Source of the DNA: Candidatus Omnitrophota bacterium
GTDB lineage: Bacteria; Verrucomicrobiota; Verrucomicrobiia; Limisphaerales; UBA1319
Direction of reading: 5' to 3'
Assembly: GCA_023473405.1 (NCBI GenBank)
Contig: JAMCZD010000078.1
Span: 1-10,302, forward strand
DNA length: 10,302 bases
The first letter of the stretch is position 1. Each line of letters begins with the position of its first letter. The position numbers and the translations under genes are program-made. Shown here in pieces: positions 1 through 7,363 of the stretch. The notes under the pieces are model-generated. The model worked only from the letters and a program-made list of their open reading frames with translations, had not been told where the DNA came from and did no database searches.

Positions 1-2
1 AG

Positions 3-1445
3 AAGGATTGGGCGCGGTATGCGCTTTATCCGGGTGAGAGTATCGCGTCGCTTGGCCAAGCATACGCACGACTGCTTGAAGCGGTCTCCGCGAGGAGGGA
101 GGAGATGAACCATCACTTCGCTCAAGCCCTTGTCCAGTGGAGTCCAACGCCGGGTTCAGAGATTATTCCCATCGAGCATATTCTGCGTGATGTGGTAGCG
201 CCGGCGGCAACTCTTCAACCGGTCCTGCTGATCGTCCTAGACGGGATGAGCTTTGCTGTGTTCCGGGAGCTGGTTGTGGATTTTGGCAAGCATGGCTGGG
301 CCATGACCGACTTCGAAGGAAAATCAACAATTCACCTCGCCGCCGCCGCCTTGCCCACCGTCACTGAGCATTCACGTCGTGCCCTCCTGTGCGGTCGAAT
401 TGATGCTGACATGGGAGAAGTAGCTGGATTTGCCGCCAATGCAGACCTAGCCGAAGCCTCCTCCCGGAGCCATCCTCCACGATTATTCCTGAAAAGCGAT
501 TTGATGGATCCGGCCGAGGGTGGCCTTTCAAAAGAAGTGCACGATGAAATTTGTTCACCGCGGCGGAGGGTAGTTGCGGCGGTGGTCAACGCCGTGGATG
601 ACTTGCTTTCCAAAGGCGACCAGATTTCATTGTCGTGGAAGCTCAACCACTTGCACGTTCTCGCGCGACTGCTCGATGCTGCACAGGCTGCCGGCCGCCT
701 CGTGGTTCTGACTAGCGACCATGGACATGTGCTGGATTATCAGGGCGAACTGCGCGTGGGAGGAGAAGCCGACCGTTATCGCTCCACCGGCAGCGCCGCA
801 GGCAACGGGGAACTCGAAGTATCGGGACCAAGGGTTGGAGGTTTCGCGGTGGGCCGTTTTATCGCTCCTTGGAGCGAACGCATCCATTACACCTCAAGGA
901 AAGCGGGTTATCATGGTGGTTTGTCACCACAAGAGGTGGTAATTCCGGTGGCGTTATTCAGCCGCCAGGAATTCAATGTGAAGGGCTTGGTTCCAGCTCC
1001 GGTTGCCCAGCCGTCATGGTGGACGGAAGAAGCGGCGGGAGGAATGGAGGAACCCTCGGCTGGAGCCGCAGCTACGAAGATCGAACGCGAGCTGCCCTTG
1101 TTCGTGGCAGCAGAGCACCGGGCACAAGCGGCGGCCCGGAATTGGATCGAGGATCTGCTGGCATCGCCGGTTTACCAACGGCAGGCGGGACTGGCCGGTC
1201 GGACAGCTCTCTCCCCGGATTTGCTGCGTGCCATTCTGGGCGCATTGCAGGACCGTGGCGACCGCATCCTCAAATCCGCGATGGCGCAACGAATCGGACA
1301 ACCGGAATTTCGGGTTCCCGGATTGGTTGCCAGTTTGAGGCGGGTCATGAATGTGGACGGGTATCCGGTGATCACGTTCGAGGAGGCGTCCGGCACCGTG
1401 TGCCTGAACCGGCAACTCCTGAAGACACAATTTGAGATAGGGTGA
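3..1445 (+). CDS. pglZ: BREX alkaline-phosphatase-superfamily protein PglZ, C-terminal part (5' end outside window)
   Basis: PglZ is a core BREX protein with an alkaline-phosphatase-like fold, needed for phage defence together with the PglX methyltransferase. The frame is open from base 3, so the gene begins upstream. The ATG at 105 has a fine GGAGGGAGG before it, but the residues ahead of it (DWARYALYPGES..., ARREEM) fit the conserved run leading into the PglZ core, so I treat 105 as internal. Counting from that Met: strand plus metal/nucleophile motif VLDGMS at 44-49, LPTVTEHSRRALLCG at 83-97, NAVDD near 162-166, SDHGH at 204-208 (metal-binding DHG), and YHGGLSPQEVVIPV at 269-282, a hallmark of the family. 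It ends 6 nt before brxD, which supports one operon. The frame shows no lesion. The family call is secure; the BREX subtype (2 or 6) cannot be settled from this window. Confidence 0.93.
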   Translation, partial: KDWARYALYPGESIASLGQAYARLLEAVSARREEMNHHFAQALVQWSPTPGSEIIPIEHILRDVVAPAATLQPVLLIVLDGMSFAVFRELVVDFGKHGWAMTDFEGKSTIHLAAAALPTVTEHSRRALLCGRIDADMGEVAGFAANADLAEASSRSHPPRLFLKSDLMDPAEGGLSKEVHDEICSPRRRVVAAVVNAVDDLLSKGDQISLSWKLNHLHVLARLLDAAQAAGRLVVLTSDHGHVLDYQGELRVGGEADRYRSTGSAAGNGELEVSGPRVGGFAVGRFIAPWSERIHYTSRKAGYHGGLSPQEVVIPVALFSRQEFNVKGLVPAPVAQPSWWTEEAAGGMEEPSAGAAATKIERELPLFVAAEHRAQAAARNWIEDLLASPVYQRQAGLAGRTALSPDLLRAILGALQDRGDRILKSAMAQRIGQPEFRVPGLVASLRRVMNVDGYPVITFEEASGTVCLNRQLLKTQFEIG

Positions 1446-1451
1446 AGACTT

Positions 1452-2768
1452 ATGATCAGCCCACAGCGGCGAATCGAAATTCTGGACGCCCTCAGGCGTG
1501 GCACAGTTCCCCGCCGAGGGTTGGAGGCGTTCGCTGTGGGGATGGATCGGTTTGAAGGCACATTCGACGAGGAACTGAAGCAAGTCGCTTCTGGAGGAAG
1601 CGTTTTCAAAGCCGTCCGTGGTGAATATGGCTGCGGCAAAACGTTCCTGGCTCGTTGGCTGCAGGATCGGGCGCAACGCGCCGGTTTCGTGACGGCTGAG
1701 GTGCAAATCAGTGAAACAGAGACTCCGCTGCATCGGCTGGAAACGGTCTATCGCCGGCTTATCGAGCGGTTGAGTTCGACCGAGGGTGACGACGGAGTAT
1801 TTCGGGCGTTGGTTGACGGCTGGTTCTTCGCGCTCGAGGAGGATGTCCTGGCCGGTGGCGACGCAGCCACATCCGCTCCAGAAACGTTGCTGGAGCAGAC
1901 CAATGAATTGCTGGAGAAGCGCCTCGCGGCCATCAACCGCGTGGCTCCGGCTTTCTGCATGGCGCTCCGGGGCTATCGCAACGCTCAGGCCCGAGGTGAG
2001 GCCCCTGTAGCGGATGGACTCATCGCATGGCTTGGAGGGCAGCCGAATGTCGGAATGGAAGCGAAACGCGCCGCGGGTATCAAGGGAGACGTGGACCATT
2101 TCGCAGCCCTTGGATTTCTGCATGGATTGCTTGTCGTCCTCCGGGATTCGGGGCGCCCGGGAATGGTGGTGGTGCTGGATGAGGCGGAAACTCTCCAACG
2201 CATGCGCGGCGATGTTCGTGACAAGGCACTGAACGCTCTTCGTCAGCTCATGGACGAGATCGACAGCCGACGCTTTCCTGGACTGTATTTAATCATCACC
2301 GGAACCCCTGCATTTTTCGACAGCCCGCAGGGGATTCAGCGACTGCCGCCATTGGCTCAGCGGCTGCACGTGGACTTTAGTGGCGATCCCAAATTCGACA
2401 ATCCGCGCGCTGTGCAATTGCGCCTTAAGCCGTTCGACATGGGTGGGCTTGTCGAGGCGGGCAGCCGGGTGCGAAACATTTTCGCCGACGGCTCTCCACG
2501 GGGCGAACGTATCCACCAGTTGGTGGACAAGGCTTTTCTGGATCGGCTGGCCGGACTGATAGCTGGCAAGCTGGGTGGCAAGGTGGGCATCGCGCCGCGC
2601 ATCTTTTTGAAGAAGCTGGTCGCGGATATTTTGGACAAGATTGATCAGTATCCGGAATTCGATCCGGGTCGGGATTACTCACCATCCTTGGTTCCAAGCG
2701 AATTGAACGAAGCCGAGAAAGCGGCAACGCCGGCAGGCTCGGTGGATGACATCAATATCAAGGTGTGA
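1452..2768 (+). CDS. brxD: BREX system P-loop ATPase BrxD
   Basis: This is a 438-residue AAA/STAND-like ATPase of the BrxD type, found beside PglZ in BREX types 2 and 6. Visible motifs are Walker A GEYGCGKT at residues 57-64, Walker B MVVVLDEAETL at 238-248 (acidic pair D243-E244), and a sensor-like strand LYLIITGTPAFFDS at 278-291. The N-terminal segment RRIEILDALRRGTVP just ahead of the P-loop region, and the late GIAPRIFLKKLVADILDKID stretch, fit the family. The protein presumably hydrolyses ATP in the BREX complex in the cytoplasm; its exact step in defence is not known to me. The ATG at 1452 is preceded by a weak purine-rich stretch (GGGTGAAG) overlapping the pglZ stop, so translation probably depends on the upstream gene. 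The stop codon overlaps the GTG start of the helicase gene. No missing catalytic residue is apparent. Confidence 0.93.
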   Translation: MISPQRRIEILDALRRGTVPRRGLEAFAVGMDRFEGTFDEELKQVASGGSVFKAVRGEYGCGKTFLARWLQDRAQRAGFVTAEVQISETETPLHRLETVYRRLIERLSSTEGDDGVFRALVDGWFFALEEDVLAGGDAATSAPETLLEQTNELLEKRLAAINRVAPAFCMALRGYRNAQARGEAPVADGLIAWLGGQPNVGMEAKRAAGIKGDVDHFAALGFLHGLLVVLRDSGRPGMVVVLDEAETLQRMRGDVRDKALNALRQLMDEIDSRRFPGLYLIITGTPAFFDSPQGIQRLPPLAQRLHVDFSGDPKFDNPRAVQLRLKPFDMGGLVEAGSRVRNIFADGSPRGERIHQLVDKAFLDRLAGLIAGKLGGKVGIAPRIFLKKLVADILDKIDQYPEFDPGRDYSPSLVPSELNEAEKAATPAGSVDDINIKV

Positions 2769-4888
2769 GTGCGTTCGACCGTTTACATCCCGCCCTCCAG
2801 CACCACGTCGTCAATTCCCTCGGCTGGCGTGAACTGAGGCCTCTGCAGGAGAGCAGCATCGTGCCGATTCTCGACGGTCGGCATGTCCTGCTGCTTGCCC
2901 CCACGGCAGGAGGCAAAACCGAAGCAGCCTTCTTCCCGGCCCTCTCACGGCTGTTGACGGAGAATTGGACGGGACTCAGCGTGATTTACGTTTGTCCGCT
3001 GAAAGCCCTCCTCAACAATCTGCATCTGCGGCTTCAACAATACTGCCAGTGGGCGGGTCGGACCTGCGCGCTTTGGCATGGGGACATCAGCCAGGGCACA
3101 AGAGCCAAAGTGCTGAAGGAGGCGCCAGACATTTTGTTGACGACCCCTGAGTCCTTGGAGGTCATGCTGATATCCAATCGCGTGCATAAGCGGGTGTTCT
3201 TCGGGAATCTTCGTATGGTCATCGTGGATGAGCTTCACGCCTTCGCTGGGGACGATCGTGGATGGCATCTGCTGTCGGTCCTCGAACGGCTGACGCGGAT
3301 TGCCGGCAGGGAAATCCAGCGAATCGGCTTGTCCGCCACGATCGGCAACCCGGACGAGCTCTTGGACTGGCTCGCCGGCCACTGCGCCGGAAATCGCGAG
3401 CTGGTGGTTATCCCTGCTGCTTCCACTGTCCGCCAGGAGGTTCAGATCGATTACGTTGGCAATTTGGAAAACGCCGCTACCGTCATATCCCGGCTGCATG
3501 CGGGTGAGAAACGACTCGTATTCTGCGACAGCAGATCACGTGTCGAGCAACTCGCCTCCCACCTCCGAAACTTGGAGGTCGAAACTTTTGTCTCGCACAG
3601 CTCCGTCAGTGTGGAGGAGAGGCATCGCGCCGAGTTGGCGTTCGCACAGAGCTCGAATTGCGTGATCGTCGCAACGAGCACCTTGGAACTCGGTATTGAT
3701 GTGGGCGATTTGGACCGAGTGATCCAGATCGAGGCAACGGGTTCTGTCGCCTCATTTCTCCAGCGCCTGGGGCGAACCGGTCGCCGCCCTGGAGCCGTTA
3801 GCAATTGCCTTTTTCTCGCCACGGACCAGGAATCGCTGATTCAGGCCATCGCAATCGTCGAGCAATGGCGGAGTGGGTATGTGGAGCCGATTCAGCCACC
3901 CGTCCTGCCGCTGCATATTCTGGCCCAGCAGATCATGGCTTTGGCTCTGCAGGAGAACGGGATAGGAATGCGATCCTGGCAGGAGTGGCTGCTCAGGCTG
4001 CCGGCTTTTGCGAAGATCCCGGAAGAAGACCGGGCAGCAATCCTCAAACACATGCTTGATAGCGGCTACTTGCATGAAGACCAGGGGATACTGTGGCTTG
4101 GACGTAAGGGCGAGGAGGAATTCGGTTACCGCAACTTCATGGTGTTGTTCTCCGTATTCACCAGCACGCCTGAATTCGCCGTGTATTGGGGGCGACAGCA
4201 TTTGGGATCGGTGCATGAATCGACATTTTTCAAGAGGAATGAGGGGCCGATTCGGCTATCCCTCGCCGGGAGGGCATGGTGTGTTCAGGATCTCAATTGG
4301 TCCGATAGGACGGCATTTGTAGTCCCAGACCATGAGCGTGGCATCTCCCGCTGGCTGGGACTGGGACGTCCGCTGTCCTTCGATTTGTGTCGGAAGGTCA
4401 GGACTGTCCTGGCTTCCAATGACGGTTACGAATATCTCTCCCGCAGGGCGACCGAGGCGTTGGCCGAGGCAAGGGAGGAATTCTGCTGGTTGAGACCAGA
4501 CGCAATTTGTGTGCGCGCACCGGCGAGCAAAGACCGCACCGAAATCTGGACCTACGCGGGGCAGAACGTCAATGCATCGCTCAGCAATGGGCTGAACCAT
4601 CTCGCTCACAGGATGGCCACCGTTGATAATTTCCGGTTGCGGATAAACGAGGTGGTTTCTGCGTCTTTCATTCAACAATGGTTCTCCGAAATGCGGAAAC
4701 TCGGGCCGATGCCACCTGCCTTCCGCGACCTGAGTGCTTTGCTTGACCGGCTGAAATTCAGGCAATGCCTGCCAGATCAGTTGGCAGAAAGGATGCTGTC
4801 ACTCCGGACAATGCCAGGAGCGGAAGGCATGGCGCCACTGGAGGAGGGAATAATATTTGTCCACTCGAATACTTGTAAACGGCATTGA
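2765..4888 (+). CDS. brxHI: BREX Lhr-like DEAD/DEAH superfamily-2 helicase BrxHI
   Basis: This is a 707-residue SF2 helicase. In order: motif I APTAGGKTEA (45-54), motif Ia YVCPLKALLNN (75-85), Ib TTPESLE (126-132), motif II VDELHAF (154-160, the DELH variant typical of Lhr-like enzymes), motif III SATIGN (190-195), motif IV LVFCDSRSRVE (251-261), motif V IVATSTLELGIDVGDLDRVI (301-320) and motif VI QRLGRTGRRPG (333-343). All catalytic motifs are intact. About 360 residues follow the helicase core, as expected of BrxHI, but I see no separate named domain there. The start is GTG at 2765, sharing GTGA with the brxD stop (4-nt overlap, typical of translational coupling). No ATG occurs before motif II, so no later start is credible. 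Its position as third gene after pglZ and brxD supports BrxHI over a housekeeping Lhr helicase. The gene converges with the minus-strand gene ending at 4941; the 52 nt between holds no clear terminator. Confidence 0.92.
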   Translation: MSAFDRLHPALQHHVVNSLGWRELRPLQESSIVPILDGRHVLLLAPTAGGKTEAAFFPALSRLLTENWTGLSVIYVCPLKALLNNLHLRLQQYCQWAGRTCALWHGDISQGTRAKVLKEAPDILLTTPESLEVMLISNRVHKRVFFGNLRMVIVDELHAFAGDDRGWHLLSVLERLTRIAGREIQRIGLSATIGNPDELLDWLAGHCAGNRELVVIPAASTVRQEVQIDYVGNLENAATVISRLHAGEKRLVFCDSRSRVEQLASHLRNLEVETFVSHSSVSVEERHRAELAFAQSSNCVIVATSTLELGIDVGDLDRVIQIEATGSVASFLQRLGRTGRRPGAVSNCLFLATDQESLIQAIAIVEQWRSGYVEPIQPPVLPLHILAQQIMALALQENGIGMRSWQEWLLRLPAFAKIPEEDRAAILKHMLDSGYLHEDQGILWLGRKGEEEFGYRNFMVLFSVFTSTPEFAVYWGRQHLGSVHESTFFKRNEGPIRLSLAGRAWCVQDLNWSDRTAFVVPDHERGISRWLGLGRPLSFDLCRKVRTVLASNDGYEYLSRRATEALAEAREEFCWLRPDAICVRAPASKDRTEIWTYAGQNVNASLSNGLNHLAHRMATVDNFRLRINEVVSASFIQQWFSEMRKLGPMPPAFRDLSALLDRLKFRQCLPDQLAERMLSLRTMPGAEGMAPLEEGIIFVHSNTCKRH

Positions 4889-4940
4889 GATGCAAGAGCC
4901 CTTCCCCAGAAGCGGTTAATGAACACCTGCCGCAGAACCG

Positions 4941-6382
4941 TTAGCACCGTTTCCGAAACGCTTGAGGAAACTCGCAATTGAGACAAACGGCATCGATTTG
5001 CAGACCCGGGTGGGCATGGCGGCTCGCGAGAAGAAGGCCGGAGATTTTCGCTTTCGCCTCAGACCATGTTTGCGCCCTAAGCGGGTTTCTGCGGGGTTTC
5101 CATCCCTTACCTTTATACCAGCCGACTAGGTAAATCCCATGACTCCGGTTAAGCTTGAGCAGATACTCTGCTATGAGTTGCTTCTCTAAACTGGTCCCCA
5201 CTTCTGGGTTAAAGCTGCGTTTCACTTCCATTGTCACGACGAAGCGCACACCTCTCGGCTCAGTGCTGCCCGGATGTGCCCAGACTTCAATATCGGTTTC
5301 ATGAATAGGACTTGGCTTCACCTGGCAACCGAGAGCAATCCCGTTCTTCGGCCCAAGATCATCACGTAGCCATCGGGCAAGCTCTTGGGTCAATCCGCTT
5401 TCGTCTTTCGGACGAAGTTCACGACCTTCGTTCCAGAGCCTCCGCACAATTGGAAATTCGGTCCGATTCAGTTCGTCTTGAAGGCGCGAGATCGAATCCA
5501 ACACTAGTTCCTGCAGATCATCCTCAGAACGAATCCACCGGCTTTCGCGTTTTGCTGCCATAGCGGCAAGGATGTTCACCGAAATTCCCGACCAAGTGTT
5601 CCGGAGCAGGGCTCGCCGGGTATCGCGCAAACGCCGACGCAGCGCTGTCCTCCAGTGCGGGACTGCGCCCGCTAAACGCACCAACTGGTCACAGGCCTCG
5701 TTACTGGCTAAAGCCTGAAATCTTTCGGGAACGAAATTGCGCAGCTTTTCGACCCGTTCCAGCGGAGATTCATCGTCAACTGCGATCTTTATCGGGGGCA
5801 CACTCGGAAACGCGGCTTCCAGATGCGTGAACAGATCCCCCAATTGAACGGCGTTGAGCTTTTCCAGCAAATCGATTGAGGATGCATGGAGGTCCGCTAG
5901 GGTCTGGAGGCTAGCGACAGCCAAGGAGGGATCGGCTACAATCTTGGACTTCGCCTGCTGCCACAATTCCTCGGAAAATAGCCCAAGCGCCAAGGCGACA
6001 CTGGTTGGCAGGTCGTTCGGAGTCGTGGATTTAAGCTGGTCATCCACCCAGGAACGGGCGACCGCTTCATCGTGGCGAGCAAGGAACTTAATCGCACTGC
6101 TCAAGTCAAGGCCCGCCAACCTCTGCTCCCGGATGAAGTCGATCAGGACAAGGTTGAATTCGGATCTCCAAGCACACTCAAATGCCGATAGGACGTTGGT
6201 CATACCGGCTTTGCCCGAGGTCGCTAGCAACAGCCGATTTCGCAACCAGGCTGCTGCGCGCACTGCATCCAACGAGACCCCAACCCCTGTCAGAATTTGC
6301 TCCTCGCTTGAGCCGTGGAACGGTTGATCGTGTTGCGAATCTGCTGGATGTGCGCCGAGAGAGGTTGTCGCAGGCCAGGCAT
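4941..6382 (-). pseudogene. Helix-rich protein with C-terminal PD-(D/E)XK-like nuclease domain, 5' end frameshifted
   Basis: The uninterrupted frame gives 443 codons from a TTG at 6272, an unconvincing start with only a weak G-rich stretch before it. The first in-frame ATG (6203) also lacks a ribosome binding site. The only good start is the ATG at 6382 (GAGGA, 6-nt spacing), but that frame reads MPGLRQPLSAHIQQIRNTIN... and stops at 6290. A one-base shift near 6295-6320 joins it to the long frame (SSEEQILTGVGVSLDAVRAA...). I infer a frameshifted gene of about 480 residues. In 443-codon numbering, residues 1-285 look alpha-helical, possibly HEAT-like. Residues 293-370 show a PD-(D/E)XK-like layout: TQELARWL with E297, ETDIEVWA with D327, MEVKR with E349 and K351, and EKQLIAEYL with Q365. 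This suggests a Mrr-like nuclease, perhaps a defence effector, but I do not recognise the family. It could also be intact with a non-ATG start, or carry a sequencing error. Confidence 0.62.
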
Positions 6383-6388
6383 GTTGGT

Positions 6389-6393
6389 TCCTC
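6389..6393 (-). promoter_or_regulatory. Ribosome binding site for ATG at 6382
   Basis: On the minus strand GAGGA lies 6 nt before the ATG at 6382 and overlaps the TGA (6394-6392) ending the upstream frame. It is the best translation start for the nuclease-like gene and is the reason I place its beginning at 6382 rather than at the TTG at 6272. Confidence 0.5.
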
Positions 6394-6808
6394 AGAGTTT
6401 CGCCACCGCACTCTGGCCGATCAGAAGAGTGCGAGCCTGGAAACGTGCCTGGCGAGAAGGTCTATCCAGTTGAAGCAGCCGATCCGCGTAGGGGGTGCCA
6501 CAAAGCGGTTCCAGGAGTAGCCGGCCGAGTGCAGAGGAGTGGCTTGTCAGAAGATCCGTGCGACATTCCGGTCTCAGCGAATTGGAATTGTTGCCGTCTG
6601 CCTGCGAAAGAAATGCTCGTTCTTGGAAACTAGGCATACTCCGAAGCTGATCCACCTGCGCAGATTTGCGGGGCCACCGGCGAGAACCAGGCGCCTCTAC
6701 CGGCGGCAAAACCGACACTGGGAGGCCCAGGTCGCGGCTCCGATGAACACGATATGTGTGCACAATCCGCATAACCACGGTGAATTCTCTCAAAAGTTGA
6801 CTGAGCAT
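6392..6808 (-). pseudogene. Unidentified 138-codon frame, possible N-terminal remnant of the nuclease-like gene
   Basis: The ATG at 6808 directly follows a TGA and has no ribosome binding site. The first 45 or so residues are rich in Pro, Arg and Val and look poorly coding. The last 75 (from about FQERAFLS through SSALGRLLLEPLCG and ADRLLQLDR to QSAVAKL) look like ordinary helical protein, similar in character to the helical part of the gene that follows. Its TGA at 6394-6392 is in the same frame as the ATG at 6382, four codons on. Two readings are possible. It may be the tail of a separate upstream gene in an operon with 9-nt spacing and a ribosome binding site overlapping the stop. Or it may be the front of one long gene now cut by a nonsense codon and a frameshift. 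I cannot name a family and favour neither strongly. Confidence 0.35.
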
Positions 6809-6811
6809 TCA

Positions 6812-6833
6812 AACAGATTGAGAACAGATTGAG
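6812..6833. repeat. 11-bp perfect tandem duplication
   Basis: The unit aacagattgag occurs twice head to tail, 4 bp beyond the ATG at 6808 on its upstream side. It may be a replication-slippage duplication or a paired protein-binding site; the sequence does not decide between them. Confidence 0.7.
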
Positions 6834-7079
6834 AATTGGTCTGCTCGGAACAACATGGGGCAAACTTCACTTCACATCAGATGACACTTGAATCGACCGG
6901 TTTTTTGGCGTGTTAGCACGCAAGCACCTCGCGTTTGCTTGGATTTCATGACGGTTTTAACCGCATTTGTCAGCAAAGCGTTAACGACACAACTTCCTGA
7001 TGTTGAAGGCCTTAAGTGCTACGGACTTGGCTTTTGCACCGAAGCTGCATCCGGTGTGTTCGAAATGAGGAAGGTGGAA

Positions 7080-7104
7080 GGGGGGGAGGGTCGGGAAAAG
7101 GGGG
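7080..7104 (+). other. Putative G-quadruplex motif
   Basis: The plus strand carries four G-runs (7, 3, 3 and 5 G) separated by loops of 1, 2 and 4 nt. This satisfies the usual intramolecular G-quadruplex rule of at least three G per run with loops of 1-7 nt. It sits in a purine-rich tract in noncoding sequence. Its function is unknown. Confidence 0.6.
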
Positions 7105-7182
7105 AGAAAACGGCGGGAGCAAGTCGGTTTCCAGGGGAGCGGCCAGGCTGGAATGGCGGGCTTTGGCCGAGCAAGGTTTGGT

Positions 7183-7267
7183 CGAAAATGTCGGACTGAG
7201 GCGGGACCGCTCAAGATTGGGCCGGCCCGGATGGAGGGTTGCATGGGGTCGATGCCGAAAATGTCGG
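7183..7267 (+). repeat. Direct repeat of a 12-mer
   Basis: The 12-mer cgaaaatgtcgg occurs at 7183-7194 and again at 7256-7267, 73 bp apart start to start, within the noncoding region. Two copies are too few to define a family. Confidence 0.5.
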
Positions 7268-7363
7268 GACGGCTTTGACGGCATTGGCGTCCCGGTTGGC
7301 GGTGGCCGGGTTGGGTAAGCAGGGATTGAGTCGGCGCCGAATGCGGGAAAGTTGGGCGGTTGT

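Larger units (their letters stand above)
6834..7363. other. Gene-poor region of about 530 bp
   Basis: I find no supported coding sequence here: the reading frames are Arg/Gly/Pro-rich, overlap on both strands and lack ribosome binding sites. Small symmetric elements are present: a GCGTG-ttag-CACGC hairpin near 6908-6921, a CGGTTTTAACCG palindrome near 6953-6964 and a CGTTAACG palindrome near 6978-6985. From about 7062 to 7120 the plus strand is a purine-rich, strongly G-rich tract. No tRNA or CRISPR pattern is visible. The stretch separates the broken nuclease gene from the next block of decayed genes. Confidence 0.6.

Noticed and set aside
1014..2198. Long minus-strand open frame (394 codons) opposite pglZ and brxD
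   Set aside because: It lies fully antisense to two genes with clear catalytic motifs, shows no recognisable domain and has a His/Arg/Ser-rich shadow composition.
2765..4888. Housekeeping Lhr helicase instead of BrxHI
   Set aside because: The motif set alone would allow it, but the length of about 700 residues and the coupled position directly after pglZ and brxD favour BrxHI.
5854..6327. Plus-strand 157-codon frame opposite the nuclease-like gene
   Set aside because: It is antisense to the better minus-strand frame, rich in Ser/Arg/Ala and without recognisable motifs or a good ribosome binding site.
6902..6921. GCGTG-ttag-CACGC hairpin beside a T6 run as an intrinsic terminator
   Set aside because: The T-run lies 5' of the hairpin on the plus strand, and on the minus strand the hairpin is followed by A, so neither direction gives a terminator.
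6888..7318. Overlapping plus and minus frames in the G-rich region
   Set aside because: They are low-complexity Gly/Arg or Pro/Ser products arising from skewed base composition, with no ribosome binding site or domain pattern.
6834..7363. CRISPR array, tRNA or structured RNA in the gene-poor region
   Set aside because: There are no regularly spaced repeats, and no tRNA arms or T-loop in proper context. Only two copies of a 12-mer and small palindromes are present.
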